64,000 bases of DNA from Ariolimax columbianus (GCA_036924085.1 JAVGWX010000002.1:151652071-151716070); one strand, 5' to 3'; positions 22,695-34,135 are shown, numbered from the stretch's first letter. The notes: a model not told the origin generated them from the sequence alone. Made by a program: numbers and translations.

Positions 22695-24808
22695 AATATT
22701 AATTGCTATATTTTATTGAAGACATCAATGAAGTGTTCACAATCTAAGATCGCTTCTCAAAAAATTTGACCCCAGAGCAAGTCTGCAAACGTACAGTTAT
22801 CGCATAATTTTGAATAGCTTTGCATAGAGGATTTACGATGGATATAAAAAATATTTATTCTAGGCAGGGCTGTCACATGACATTTGCATGCTCAATGAAT
22901 ATTTCCATAGCGAAAAGAAAACTCGTGAGCACTCACAAAAATTATGTCATATATATGGCAATTGGATGAGCCATTAAAAATTATGAATTAGAAGATTATG
23001 TAGACGAACAAATACAGAAAGGAGAAAAGCGTCTAGTCTAAAATGACAAACAAATGAAGGTCAGTGTAACCACATATTAGAAATGTCCTGTGATTGGTTT
23101 TTCATTAATTAAGACATACCCGATTGTGAAGATACGGTGCATGCTGGGAGTTATGTCTGTGACATGCATATATAAATTGGCACCAACCAAAGCATTTATG
23201 TTTTTAACGGCAGGCTGGCGGCACTGGTTGTAAAATAACAGCATACCCGTAAAGATAACAAGAATCAAGAGAATTATATCGTGAATGACACAGTCAGAGA
23301 CAGGTAGCCACAGCAGAGGCGATAATCAAGCGGGAGGTTGGGGTAAATGATGCCCACTGATGATAGAGTGACAGACTACCAACGAGCCATCACACTAATA
23401 GGCGGCGAATGCGACGTTTGTAAATCTGAAATCAGAGATCGAAGCAAACCACCTGATAAGTTAAAACAATGGATCAGTGTCAGGTGTGTCATTGGCAAAT
23501 ACGTGATCATAACTATGACAATATATCCACAACAGAATGTTAAAGTTTGATGCATCTGTGCCTGGTATCCACTAATGACGTTCCCAGCCTTCTTTAAATA
23601 AGAAATATTACAATGTATACACCTGCTATAGAAATGATTCAATATCATAACTGATAGTATACTGTTTATTGTCGAAGATTTAGCGGGATTACATCTTCCG
23701 AAGTCTTGTGTATAGCGAATAGTTGTCCAACCGATGTGCAACTCGAAAACGTAAACCAATAGAGATAAGGTAGCTAAATTAAAACCAAATCAAAGAAGAA
23801 ATTTGAAATCATTGGAAATCTGACTGATGAACCCACAGACAACAACTAGCAGAGCTCGAGGAAACAAATCTGAATTCGTTTAAAAAGGAATGTCTTTCAG
23901 AATGAGAGAGAAAACAGCAGTATACCGTTCACATAAAGCACATGTAACCCGATAATAGAAAGAGAACTATCACTGGACACCAAGAATCGGCAAGACGGCG
24001 TACATTATATTTTGAGCTAAACAAGAACGAGAAGAAGAGTGACAAGCAGGATAAATAAAAACACGTACATAAAATAGTTGAAATGGCTGAAATGGTGGAA
24101 AGATACTGTGACCTAAAGACGTTATGTAATATGCCTAGAATCATGTCAAAGAGAAAAACTTGGCCAGAACACAATAGAAAAAACAAACAAAGACAGAACA
24201 TGTGCAGTGAATAAAAACGAGCAAGACAGACGAGTGTTATATTTTAATGATTCATTAAACGGGAAACCAGCCATTTCACAGACGGATATAGAATGAGCAA
24301 AGGAACCGCTGAACGTTCTTTGAAATCCACAAACAAATAATAACAATCATTAAATCATTCAAACGTTAGACAAATGGACAAGTTAGAATACCAGATGGAA
24401 GCCCAAATCTAACCCCCCCCCCCCCCTCCCCCTCCCCCTCCCATACCTTGCTATGAAATCATGGGTGTAAATCATCTCAGAGATACTGCACCTGTCTTCA
24501 AGGAGAAATGGAAAAGGAGTACAGATGGAAAGAGGGAGTTTTAATCAAATTACAAATAAAAAATTAAATCTGACTTCATACAGTAACTGGAGAGGAATAG
24601 GAATTCCGGCAGTGGATGGACATATTCTGGCTAGGATAATACTTATGTAAAACAACGAATAAAGGCCGGGAAGGATTCCATCCATGACGATCTAGCAAAT
24701 ATCAAATAGTGACGTTCGGAATGATCAAACAACAATAAACGGAGCAGAACACATCTTTTATATATAAGAACTTTATCAATTACAAAAAGGCAAATGATAG
24801 TATGGATC
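22693..24808. other. No recognisable gene over 2.1 kb; poly-C tract
   Basis: The longest frame is 127 codons (minus, 23376-23759), with no recognisable domain and ordinary AT-rich composition. A run of 14 C lies at 24413-24426. Confidence 0.5.
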
Positions 24809-24820
24809 GAACAGTCATAT
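24809..24820 (+). repeat. Target-site duplication, 5' copy
   Basis: 'gaacagtcatat' lies immediately before family G copy 2 and recurs at 25091-25102 after its GAA tail. Confidence 0.85.
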
Positions 24821-25090
24821 CCACAACAGACTGAGGTACCACCTATTCAACAAATTGAAGATAGGGTGTACCGACGAATGCCCGTGCGGGACTGGTAAAA
24901 TGACCGCTGAACATCTGCTGGCGAACTGCCCGACATACGAGGATCAGAGAGAGCAGATGTGGCCATTACCAGTGGAACTGCAAGACAAGCTCTATGGCAG
25001 TGGCGAGAGCCTCAGGATGACCGCCGCTTTTTTCGAAAAAATAATGGTTACTGTCTGACTGCGTACGAAGAAGAAGAAGAAGAAGAAGAA
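24821..25090 (+). mobile_element. Family G copy 2: 270-bp 5'-truncated insertion with target-site duplication
   Basis: The insertion holds only the last part of the element, starting at 'ccacaacagactgaggtacc', which matches 9465 in copy 1. The 67-codon frame 24855-25058 is undamaged and encodes the C-terminal knuckle DECPCGTGKMTAEHLLANC, then PTYEDQREQMWP and an AAFFEK segment ending at the natural stop. A GAA tail ends the copy. A 10-12 bp duplication on both sides shows insertion by target-primed reverse transcription. It is the only copy here with both borders clear. Confidence 0.92.
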
Positions 25091-25102
25091 GAACAGTCAT
25101 AT
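25091..25102 (+). repeat. Target-site duplication, 3' copy
   Basis: 'gaacagtcatat', identical to 24809-24820. The first two bases could instead belong to the GAA tail. Confidence 0.85.
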
Positions 25103-26032
25103 TTTTTTACAAATATTGAACAGTTCACACTGGGTTGTTCAAATTATATCCAACAGTCTGTTTCATGGTCATTAACTGGGTGATGTGGTAAAAAAGCAGA
25201 GCTCAAACAGAAATACAATGGAGACTTGATAAGAGACGTTCCAGCAGGTGCACGTTTGCTCTCAAGTAAGCGAAGGACATGGATAGAGAGACATACTAAC
25301 ATTTGAAGCAGTAGAGTTTATAGATTAGTGCGAAAAATAACAATGGAAATGAAAATAAATAATAACCAAAGATAGGCCATACGAGTAATGGGTATGGGAT
25401 AGATAATTGAAAACGTGCATAGTTTGAACTTTCTTTGAACTTTTGCTGAAGACGAATGAGCAAACCATGCTTTTCGTGTCAGGATTAAAAAGGTCAGATT
25501 TGTTTTCAACTCTTTGTCAAATATGTAACTCGTCGACTTTCTCCATGTAGAAAACGAATTGACTGTTTAACACTAATGTAAAGTCGACGCTGATGTGTGG
25601 CTTCGAGATATAGCATGTGACAAAGAGTATCATATCCAGAAAGCAGACTTTCTTTAACAAGCTGCCAGAGGTAATGGCAAACATAAATTGTTCTAAATAA
25701 TATGGTAACAATACATAGCGCATAAGATATTTGGAAGAGAAAGCGAGAATGAATAGAACACACTCTCAGAAAAAAAGCCAGATAGGTATAATGATCCGAC
25801 TACAGGGAACAGTGTGCGATATGTGTGGATTTCGGCGGGAGATATGTATATTGTTATGTGTGAGATCTATGTTGGGTTCTGCTAAATATCTCTATGCGGT
25901 TCAAAGTGACATATATATAGGGTCCATATTGTTTTGCGAAGGATCTTAATAAGCTTTTATGAGATAATCTAATTGAATAGCACATCCATCCTTCGCCGAC
26001 CGGTGTGTGTGGTTCGTCCGTCTCCGACAGAT
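25103..26032. other. No recognisable gene; possible 5' ETS remnant at the right edge
   Basis: Ordinary AT-rich sequence lies up to about 25980. The last 50 bp are richer in GC ('cgtccgtctccgacag') and abut the first base of the 18S-like sequence, so they may be a remnant of the external transcribed spacer. Confidence 0.45.
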
Positions 26033-27288
26033 ATCTGGTTGATCCTGCCAGTAGTCATATGCTTGTCTCAAAGATTAAGCCATTCATGTCTAAGTTCACA
26101 CTGTCTCACGGTGAAACCGCAAGTGGCTCATTTAATCAGTCGAGGTTCCTTAGATTACACGATCCTACTTGGATAACTGTGGCAATTCTAGAGCTAATAC
26201 ATGCTTACTAAGCTCCGACCCTCGGGGAAAGAGCACTTTTATTAGTTCAAAACCAATCGTCGTTTCCCCTCGTGGGTTTCGGCGTCTTCACTGGTGACTC
26301 TGGATAACTTTGTGCTGATCGCATGGCCTCATGGGCCGGCGACGCATCTTTCAAATGTCTGCTCTATCAATTGTCGATGATACGTGACATGCGTACCATG
26401 TTTGTAACAAGTAACGGGGAATCTGGGTTCGATTCCGGATAGGGAGCACTAGAAACGGCTACCACATCCAAGGAAGGCAGCAGGCGCGCAACTTACCCAC
26501 TCCCGGCACGGGGAGATAGTGACGAACAATAACACTACGGGACTCTTTCGAGGCTCCGTATTTGGAATGAGTACACTTTAAACTATTTAACGAGGATCTA
26601 TTGGAGGGCAAGTCTCTTATCAGCAGCCGCGGTAATTCCAGCACCAATAGCGTATATTAAAGTTGTTGCAGTTAAAAAGCTCGTTGTTGGATTTCAGGAG
26701 CAAGCGGGAGGTCCGGCTCGCGCCGGTTCACTGCCCATTAACCCTGCCCTACCGTCTGCCGACTCTCTCCCGCGGGCGCTCTTCGCTAAGCGTCCCGGGT
26801 GGCCGGTGCGTTTACTTTGAAAAAATTAGAGTGTTCAAAGCAGGTCTCAGCTGCCTGAATAATGGTGCATGGAATAATGGAATAGGACTTCGGTTCTATT
26901 TTGTTGGTTTTCGGAACTGGAGGTAATGATTAACAGGGACAAAATGGGGCATTCGTTTTGCGGCGTTACATGTGAAATTCTTGGATCGCCGCAAGACGAG
27001 CTACTTCGAAAGCATTTGTCAAGAATGTTTTCATTATTCAAAAACGAAAGTCACCGTCGCGAAAACGATCTGATACCGTCGTAGGTCTGACCATAAACGA
27101 TGCCGACTAGCGATTCGCAAGAGTTGCTTTGATGACAGCTTCCGGGAAACTAAAGTCTTTTTGTTTCCGGGGGAAGTATGGTTGCAAAGTTGGAACTTAA
27201 CGGAATTAACTGAAGAGCACCACCAGGAGTGGAGCCTGCGACTTAATTTGAGCCAACACTGAAATGATTGACAGGCCGAGAGCACTTT
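26033..27288 (+). pseudogene. 18S rRNA pseudogene, 5' two thirds
   Basis: The sequence starts exactly at the SSU 5' end ('atctggttgatcctgccag') and follows it through 'gtggcaattctagagctaat', 'gggttcgattccgga', 'cagcagccgcggtaattcca' (26620), the V4 region, 'attagagtgttcaaagcagg', 'aaacgatgccgact' (27096) and 'gggggaagtatggttgcaaa'. It breaks off near 'gagagcactttc', about two thirds into the molecule. V4 carries a long GC-rich insertion. Many substitutions and small gaps in core helices, such as 'ttcatgtctaag' for GCATG, mark it as non-functional. The 3' third of 18S, ITS1, 5.8S and ITS2 are absent. Confidence 0.92.
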
Positions 27289-27490
27289 CGTTAGGTCTAA
27301 TAGGCAATGTGTGCTGGAATTAGACCCTCTAAAATCTGGGGCTAGTCTCTCGGTGGCTCGATTGTCTCGCATCCAGTGTTCGATAAAGGAATTGACGGAC
27401 GGGCACCACCAGGAGTGGATTCTGCGGCTTAATTTGAATCAACACACCAACACTGTAAAATTACTGAAAGACTGAGAGCATTATCGTTTG
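27289..27490 (+). pseudogene. 28S scrap and second partial 18S copy
   Basis: At 27289 the sequence switches to the 3' part of 28S ('ggtctaataggcaatgtg', compare 28S CTAATAGGGAACGTGAGCTG). About 50 bp of unplaced sequence follow. From about 27386 it returns to 18S ('aaggaattgacgg', 'caccaccaggagtgga', 'gcggcttaatttga') and again ends at 'gagagcattatc', followed by the same switch to 28S. The fused unit of about 190 bp is thus present twice. Confidence 0.85.
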
Positions 27491-28115
27491 GTCTAATAAG
27501 GAACGTGTGCTGGAATTAGACCCACGGAAGACAGGTCAGTTCTACCCTCTTAATGAAAGAGAGTTGCTACGGTAATCCTGCTTAACCCTAGAGGAATCGC
27601 AAGTTTCAGACACTTGGTCATTGACTGACTAAAAACCCTCTATTGATTCTTTGGGTCTAATAATGAACGGGTGCTGGTATTAGACCCTCGGAAGACATGT
27701 CTGATTTACTCTACTAATGACAGGGCGTTGCTACGGTAATCCTGTTCAATTCAAGATGAATCGCTAGTCGTTGACACTTGGTTCACGTGCTTCGCTGATA
27801 AGCCAATGGTGTGATTCTACCATCTGAGGAATTACGGCCAAACGCCTCTAAACTGTAATCCCGCCCAAAATATCAGCACCACTGCGATGGGAGGCTACGA
27901 CATGGTTGGGACCTGAGGCTCGCGTCTCAGCTCGACCCGATCGAGCTGCAGAAAGAGGTATATGCCGTCCGCTAATCAAAGCGGGCGGGAAGCTGCCCGA
28001 TATTCACCCCATAAGGCGATGTGGTTTGAAACAACTAGTAGAAGACTTAGTTCTCGGTCGGGGTGTCGTAAGCAGTAGAGCAGCCACCTCACTGCGAACT
28101 GTTGAGACTCAACCC
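27491..28115 (+). pseudogene. 28S rRNA pseudogene, 3' end, with 164-bp tandem duplication
   Basis: 'gtctaat' at 27491 and 27655, and 'ttgctacggtaatcctg' at 27564 and 27728, are each 164 bp apart, so this part of 28S is duplicated in tandem. The second copy continues into the true 28S 3' end: 'gctgataagccaatggtg', 'cgcctctaaactgtaatccc' and, near 28060, 'gtaagcagtagagcagcc' with 'gttgagactcaacccttga'. The first 3 kb or more of 28S is missing. Confidence 0.88.
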
Positions 28116-28829
28116 TTGATCATGAGATATCTCCTCACACCATGCGAACAACATCTCCGTGCCATGGCCAGGCTTTTCCATTGGTTAAATGCATTCCTGC
28201 AGCGCTCTTTACCTCTGATATCAGTCATCCCAATTGACGCAGAAAAGATGCAGGCCAGCGGACATTGCACCTTTGCTCTATTGTGATAACCGCCCAGGTT
28301 GCGGGAAGTGCTAGGCGTGCCATCACTGCCGAGAAATTAAAGGGAGCAAAGAGATACCCCACTCACATGCATATGGTACGTTTCTGGTAGGACGTGACGA
28401 TCCTGGAACACAGACACATTGGACTGCATCTCTTCCGGGATAGTATAAATTAGTACATAGTTCAGCATATCATATCATTCCTACACCCTATAGACACGAG
28501 TGGGGACGGCTCGATAGTCCTGCAAAACAAATTCCCTAAGAGAGACAACTCTGACCAAAAACAACTGCTGCCTTGCAGATAGGCTGAGGACAGCCAAAGG
28601 CTAAGTAGGGCATCCCTATAGAAACACCTATTGAAATCGGATGCAATGGGCCACAGGCTTAACGAAACAGTGCAACGTATATCGCTGTATGATGACGGTA
28701 CAACCTATCAGAAAAAAGTGTGGCGCTCATCATGTGGCGCCTCATGCATCGAAGGGGCTCACCTAATGCTACTGGTGGTCACCAACCCATTTGCTGTGGA
28801 GTCAATGAACAAGTTGATGGGGCAAAAAC
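28116..28829 (+). other. Unassigned; possibly the leader of family G copy 3
   Basis: From about 28500 the sequence ('gacagccaaaggctaagtag') leads without a visible break into the endonuclease of copy 3. It may be the 5' UTR or an eroded ORF1. No ORF1 motif such as a CCHC knuckle is visible. Confidence 0.35.
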
Positions 28830-28845
28830 TATTGACCAAAAACAC

Positions 28846-29510
28846 AAGACCCTCAGAATACTACAGTGGAATGCCAAGGGAGTCATTAACAAAAGCGTTC
28901 CCTAACACATCACCTGCATGAAGGTAAGATTGACGTGGCATGTATCCATCAAACACACCTCAACAACAACCACAAATTCTCAATCAGAGTACACCAGACC
29001 TTCCGTCTGGATAAGGAAGGTCAAAAAGGAGGGGTTCTGATACTGACACGTAACTGCATACCGAGTAGCGCGGTAGCTGTCAATCACACTGGACAAGCAG
29101 AAATTGTAGGAGTCGACATAATGTCCCAAGAAACAAAGATCCGCATCTTCAACCTTTACGGACCACCAGACAAAGACCTGTCGCTCTCGAATATGTAGAT
29201 CAAGGACTCCAGCTGCCTAGTAGTTGGACAATTCAACAGCCACTGGGAGAGTTGGGGATATTCGGACACAGACAAAAGAGGAGATGAAGTGGAAGATTGG
29301 GAGATAGACACAAATCTCTGTGTTATCAATAGGCCGGAGGATAGCCCTAGCTTCTATTCTAGAAAATGGCATACCACCTCTACTCCAGACTTTGGTTTTT
29401 CCACGGTGGATATTCACCACAAAATAGATCACCAGATGCTAAACCAATTGGTAGGTAGCGACCACAGGCCAATTAGGCTAGAAGTTGATTTGGAAGTAGG
29501 CCCACATTAA
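28846..29510 (+). pseudogene. AP-like endonuclease, family G copy 3
   Basis: Segments in order over three frames: LRILQWNAKGVINKS, KIDVACIHQTHLNNN (usual QETHL, here HQTHL), FRLDKEGQKGGVLILTRN, ETKIRIFNLYGPPDKD, VVGQFNSHWESWGYSD and GSDHRPIRLEVD. The usual Asp of GDFN is Gln here, and the Glu of QETHL is Gln, so two catalytic positions are lost. It is the only copy in the window with the N-terminal half of the domain. Confidence 0.85.
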
Positions 29511-29569
29511 ATAAAACCGCTCCGACATTGAAATTATAAACGAGCCGACTGGGACAGATTTGAAATCCT

Positions 29570-31625
29570 GACAGATGGGCTGTGGGAATCTATCAACACA
29601 CGAAATAACAACATGAAACCTATGGTGGAAAGCCTACGCAAAGCAATAATGCAAGCAGCCACTGAAACCATCCCAAGAAGGGCAAGGAAAAACTACAAAT
29701 CCTTATTGGAATGATGAATTGCAGAAAGCGGAAGACGAAGTCTCAAATGCTAGGAACATAGCAGAGAGAGAGCAATATATGGAGGCAAATATCGCCCTCA
29801 AATCCACCACGGTGAAATACAAATACACTCTAAACCAAATAACAAGAGAAAGCTGGAAAAACAAAAACAGAAAGCCTCAATTTAGACAAAAAAGGGAACA
29901 AATTATGGAAGTTTGTCAGAGCCATACATGACGAGACCCAATCAAACAAAAACATTATCATCAAGCAGGGCGACAACAAGCTCACTGGAAAATAGGCAGC
30001 AAACGCATTTATAGAACACTATGCCAGAGCAAACCAGATTGATGTCCCTACAAATAGGCAGATAGACATAAATGAAGAACAAAAGAGGCACGACAACATC
30101 AATATGGCAGCAGAGGAGCACATGATGGCAAAACTAACAATGAATGAAATGGAAGAGGCCAAGAGAACTGTAAAGAAAAAGAAATCTCCCGGAAAAGATG
30201 GCGTAACAAACGACAACATAAGTTATAACGGCAAATATCTGCGGCCAAAGGACAACCCAAACTACCTGGGAGTCACATTTGATCGGAGCATGACATGGAA
30301 AACTGAGATCGAGAGAAACCAAATGAGAGCCAGAGATAGAATGGCAATCATGAGGAAAAAATCTGCTACACGCTGGGGAGCAGATGAAAGTGTACTAAAG
30401 AAACTGTACACTGGAAGAGAGAGACTGGTTCTCGAGTATGGCATTGCGGCATAGACAACAACAGCAAAGGCGAACTTTGAGAAAATTAGCAAACTCCAAA
30501 ACCAAGCCATGAGAGTTAAGACAGGAGGCATGAAGTCAAAGCTAATTGTAGAACTGGAAAAGATTACAAATCTGCAATCCATGAACGACAGAAGAGACTG
30601 CAAAGCCCAGAAGCAAGCAGAAACACTCATAACACTGACAGACCATCCAATGCATAACAGAATAAATAATTTTGGAAATGGGAAACTAAAGCGGAGAAAC
30701 TTTGCAGAAAAAGCCAGAGCACAGATGAAACGAAGACCTTATGAACGCATTAACAACACCGAAGCCCATCCCTACTGTACGCAAACCTACCTGGAGGCAG
30801 CACATATTTCCAGAGGTGGTAGACAATATACCAGGTATTGGAAACAAGAACAGGCAAACTGAAAAAGAAAGATGTGACATAACCCTGAGGTACATAACGA
30901 AAAACTACCCAAGCATGGACTGGACCCATGCATACACCGACGGCTCTGTAACAAACACAACACATAACGGAGGAGCAGGGGTATTCCTGAGCCTACCAAA
31001 TTGTTAGAAAAACAACACTATCAGTATCAACTGTAAAATACTCAAGCAAATTCAGAGCGGAGGCGGAGGCACTGAGAGCTGCAGTTGAAGAAATGGTAAC
31101 ATACAAAAGAAACGAAAGACATATAGTCCTGCTTACAGATGCCCTGGCCGTAGTCACAGCACTAAAAAGCCAGAACAATACTGAACTTAATGATGCCAGC
31201 AGTCCGCAACAAAAAGAGTTGTGGTACAGTGGTTTCCATCCCACTGTAACATCCAGGGCAACGAGGAGGCAGACAGACTGGCAAAAGAAGGTGCAAGACT
31301 ACCACAACCAGATGCTAGTGTGACCTACGAATAGTCAAAAAGGCTTATTAGAGCTAGATACATGACCAAATGGAAAACAGAACATACTGGCTACACAAAA
31401 AACAATGCCTATTACCAGTTGAACAGAAGAGAGCAGGTCGTGGTCTTCAGACTTCGCACTGGCCACGATAGACTGAGGTACCACTTATTCAATAAATTGA
31501 AGAGAGGTGGCCCTAACGAATGCACCTGCGGTACTGGGAAAATGACCGCTGAACATCTGCTGCAAAATTGCCCGACATACGAGGATCAGAGAAACAGATG
31601 TGACCATCACCAGTGGAAACACTAG
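29570..31625 (+). pseudogene. RT linker, RT thumb, RNase H and knuckle, family G copy 3
   Basis: The linker (QKAEDEVSNARNIAEREQY) leads to MAAEEHMMAKLTMNEMEEAK. After the internal deletion the thumb (NYLGVTFDRSMTWKTEIERN, ESVLKKLYTG) and the region toward RNase H follow. RNase H keeps THAYTDGSVTNTTHNG (first Asp) and LLTDALAVVTALKSQ (third). The last segment is frameshifted near 31250. The C-terminus 31362-31625 is open (REQVVVFRLRTGHDRLRYHL, NECTCGTGKMTAEHLLQNC). Without motifs A to C it cannot be an active polymerase. Confidence 0.85.
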
Positions 31626-31752
31626 ACAATCTCTTTGACAGTGTCGACAGCCTCAGGATGACCACTGCTTTTTTTCGAAAAAAAAAAGGTTGACGTCTGA
31701 CAGCGTACGAAGAAGAAGAAGAAGAAGAAGAAGACGAAGAAGAAGAAGAAGA

Positions 31753-32375
31753 ACATAAAACGTGCATTGTTGTTAGAAGAACTACGATCACAATTGCAAT
31801 ATCGATAGAGCAGCTATGTAGCTCAGTGCTCATGTCAGTTAAAACAGTTCAGCTCTCTGCGGAGGACACTTCCGTTCTGTTAAAGTGGCATCTCCGCAGT
31901 GTAGGTCGGCTGAAAGAGATCTCCACTGCACTCTATCGCTTGCCGTTTTGTGCAATCAACATGCGCTTTCCAGTCCATCTCGCTATATTATACGCCCTCT
32001 TATAATGGTGTATGCCTCGTTAACGACTGCCTTCCGCGCTATCCTCTATTTTGGTCTTCAATAAGGAGATATGTGTTTTATATGATCAAAATAACGTTAC
32101 TTTCTAACTTTGATTTTGGTTATTAATTCTCTTTTCACCCTCAATAACTTCAATACCTCCACACGTGTACTCTGTCCAAGAAATATGCATTAATCTTCTG
32201 TGAAGCAACATTTCGAATACTATGGCTGTCTTTTGCAACGTGTTGCCCATCGTCCATGTTTATGCACTGGACAATGGTGATGAGTATACATAACACCTGA
32301 CAATTCTCATGTTCAGGTTGTGATTTATCTGTTTAGATGTCAGAATGTGTTGTACGCTGCTGATTACCATATTGG

Positions 32376-32378
<3 letters not shown>
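31753..32378. other. No recognisable gene
   Basis: Nothing beyond the end of the GAA tail. Confidence 0.5.

Positions 32379-32420
<42 letters not shown>
32379..32420. repeat. (TA)n microsatellite
   Basis: About 42 bp of TA. Confidence 0.95.
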
Positions 32421-32421
<1 letters not shown>

Positions 32422-32979
32422 TCTTTATGATTTCTTTTGCACATATGCCTTCTTCTGTTATAACATACTATATAGTAGAAACTGTGTACGGATCTGCATA
32501 CAAAGTTTCTTGTCACTTTCCCCAAGCAATATAATCTGTTTTTTTCATTATGTTGATGTCTAATCCAAACACTTATTTTGTATGATTGTTGTCACACGCT
32601 CCTACAATTTTCCCCCGCGTTTTGACATCAAAACTGTATCGCCCGCATACCTAAGGTTATTCATGGGGAACTGAGACGCTTGTCCAGTCAGGCACCAAAT
32701 ACTGACCAGGAATTCGCTTCAGGGTTTATACACTAACCAAGACTACAATTTTTCTTCCATGTACCGTTCCCTTGAAACAGGATGTTTTTCAAGGTAGTCT
32801 GGCTGACTAGATGTGGATTGATGGGATCCCCGTAGTAGTGAGCGCAACGCAGATGAAGCCAAGAATAACTCAACCGCCTGGAGGGCAGCAGTCCACTTTC
32901 GGGATGTGAGGAAAGCTACTACAATCCGCCACTGAACGTCATTTTTAGGACGCACAAAATGGTCAACTTACTCATTGTG
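32421..32979. other. No recognisable gene
   Basis: The 70-codon minus frame 32743-32955 lies where an RT C-terminus might be expected after the fragment at 32980, but it shows no RT motif. Confidence 0.45.
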
Positions 32980-33330
32980 GACATTAGACAACAACAATAA
33001 GATTATTCATTGCCTCTTATCCAATAACAAGTCCTGTCATCCCCGCTATCTGTTTGACTGAATATGTGTTCTGTGGAAATATTAAAAACACAAGGTCTCT
33101 AATATCCCTATCCCACTACTCTTTTTACATCTATCCTTGGAGATCATAACTGTCCAGATGTTACTGTGTCAGTTTGTTAAAAAAATATCTATTAATGAGC
33201 AGTACTATGTATTTATATTCAAGATCTGTTTCTTTGAGACGTTTAATTAATTGCCTATATTGGACTCTGTCAAAGCTTTCTGTTAGTCTGTGAAAGAAAA
33301 TCACATGTCATTCTATATTTATATATATGT
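32980..33330 (-). pseudogene. RT core fragment (RTE-like), motif A onward
   Basis: On the minus strand the frame at about 33330 gives VIFFHRLTESFDRVQYRQLI (motif A, compare F.K.FD.V....L), KRLKETDLEYKYIVLLINRY, then broken pieces IFPQNTYSVKQIAGMTG, which correspond to the NLFNIYSEHIF region after motif B. The motif C region is unreadable. It lies downstream of a C-terminal piece of the same type of RT, so the order is not that of a single element. Confidence 0.65.
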
Positions 33331-33349
33331 ATGTGTCACAGTTCTCAAA

Positions 33350-33990
33350 AAGGATCACATGACTTCGACATGTGCACGTTAAGTCCCCCAGTTCTAAGCT
33401 CTTCCACGTTTTCCCAGTTTAGGTTTGTGCCGAGTGATCTTCTCCGTTTATGTTTTGGCCGCTACTTCTCTTGCCTTGGAGATCACATAATGTAGACCAA
33501 TTTTGAGATAGGATGAAATGGCTTATTTATTTATCCAACGCCTGTACTTTCTTTTCATCTCATGCTCCCCTTTTATGTGTCTGGTAGTTCATTCAAAAAG
33601 TTTCATTGTAGTGATCTTATCATATTATTTCTATACTTCTATTCAGCGATTGCACCAATCTATGAACGTCTATAACTTGATGGTGGTTTTTTTTTAATGT
33701 TCTTTATGTTTCTGAGCCATACAATATCTTCCATTTTACATTGGATTTGTAGATGTTTATGTTTGTTATGGATTTAATTTCTTCTGATTTCAATAAGTTT
33801 ACAAATGCAATGAAAGCTTGACTCGTCTTGTGTATTCTTATTTTGACATCTTTATCTGACGTTGTCTATATTGCTCCCAGGATATATGAATGAATCCACA
33901 ATCTGTAGGAGTTTGTCTCGCAACACTCTCTGACTGTTGTCTGTGGCTTTGATTCGCATAAGCTTTTTCATCTGTGTAATTTTAGTAGTT
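33350..33990 (-). pseudogene. RT thumb and C-terminal fragment (RTE-like)
   Basis: On the minus strand the sequence reads KLMRIKATDNSQRVLRDKLL, VDSFIYPGSNIDN (usual SFTYLGS), then ASFHCICKL-type pieces, 'ctatatggctcagaaaca'-like YGSET and, toward 33430, RRRSLGTNLNWENVEEL-type sequence. This order is the part after motif C in RTE-like RTs. It is heavily mutated, with several stops and frame changes. Confidence 0.65.
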
Positions 33991-34135
33991 TTGCATTTGA
34001 TATAGTAATAGTAATAATAGATGTACATCGTTGTCGATGAGGACCGCCGACATCATCCTTGTCACAGATTTCCCTGTTTGGTGTGGTTGCGCATGTGGCT
34101 GAACAGGCCAATGCGAGCACGAAAACATCTGCTAC

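Larger units (their letters stand above)
28830..31752 (+). mobile_element. Family G copy 3, with RT core deleted
   Basis: This copy extends furthest 5' of the four. It keeps the endonuclease start (TLRILQWNAKGVINKS near 28848, then GKIDVACIHQTHLN) that the other copies lack. At about 30212 the frame passes from KKKSPGKDGVTN straight to NISYNGKYLRPKDNPN, removing about 0.7 kb that contains RT motifs A, B and C. The 3' end is complete and finishes in a GAA tail at 31711-31752, which is interrupted once by a 'gacgaa' unit. No duplication of flanking target sequence was found. Confidence 0.9.

Noticed and set aside
23376..23759. 127-codon minus-strand frame as a host gene
   Set aside because: No domain, no codon bias distinct from the AT-rich background, and no splice or conservation evidence available from the sequence alone.
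23823..23834. Another hammerhead core start (CTGATGA)
   Set aside because: No GAAA and no stem II follow within range; a chance heptamer.
27906..28286. 126-codon frame in the rDNA pseudogene
   Set aside because: It lies over 28S-derived sequence and its flank. No protein motif; a chance frame in GC-rich DNA.
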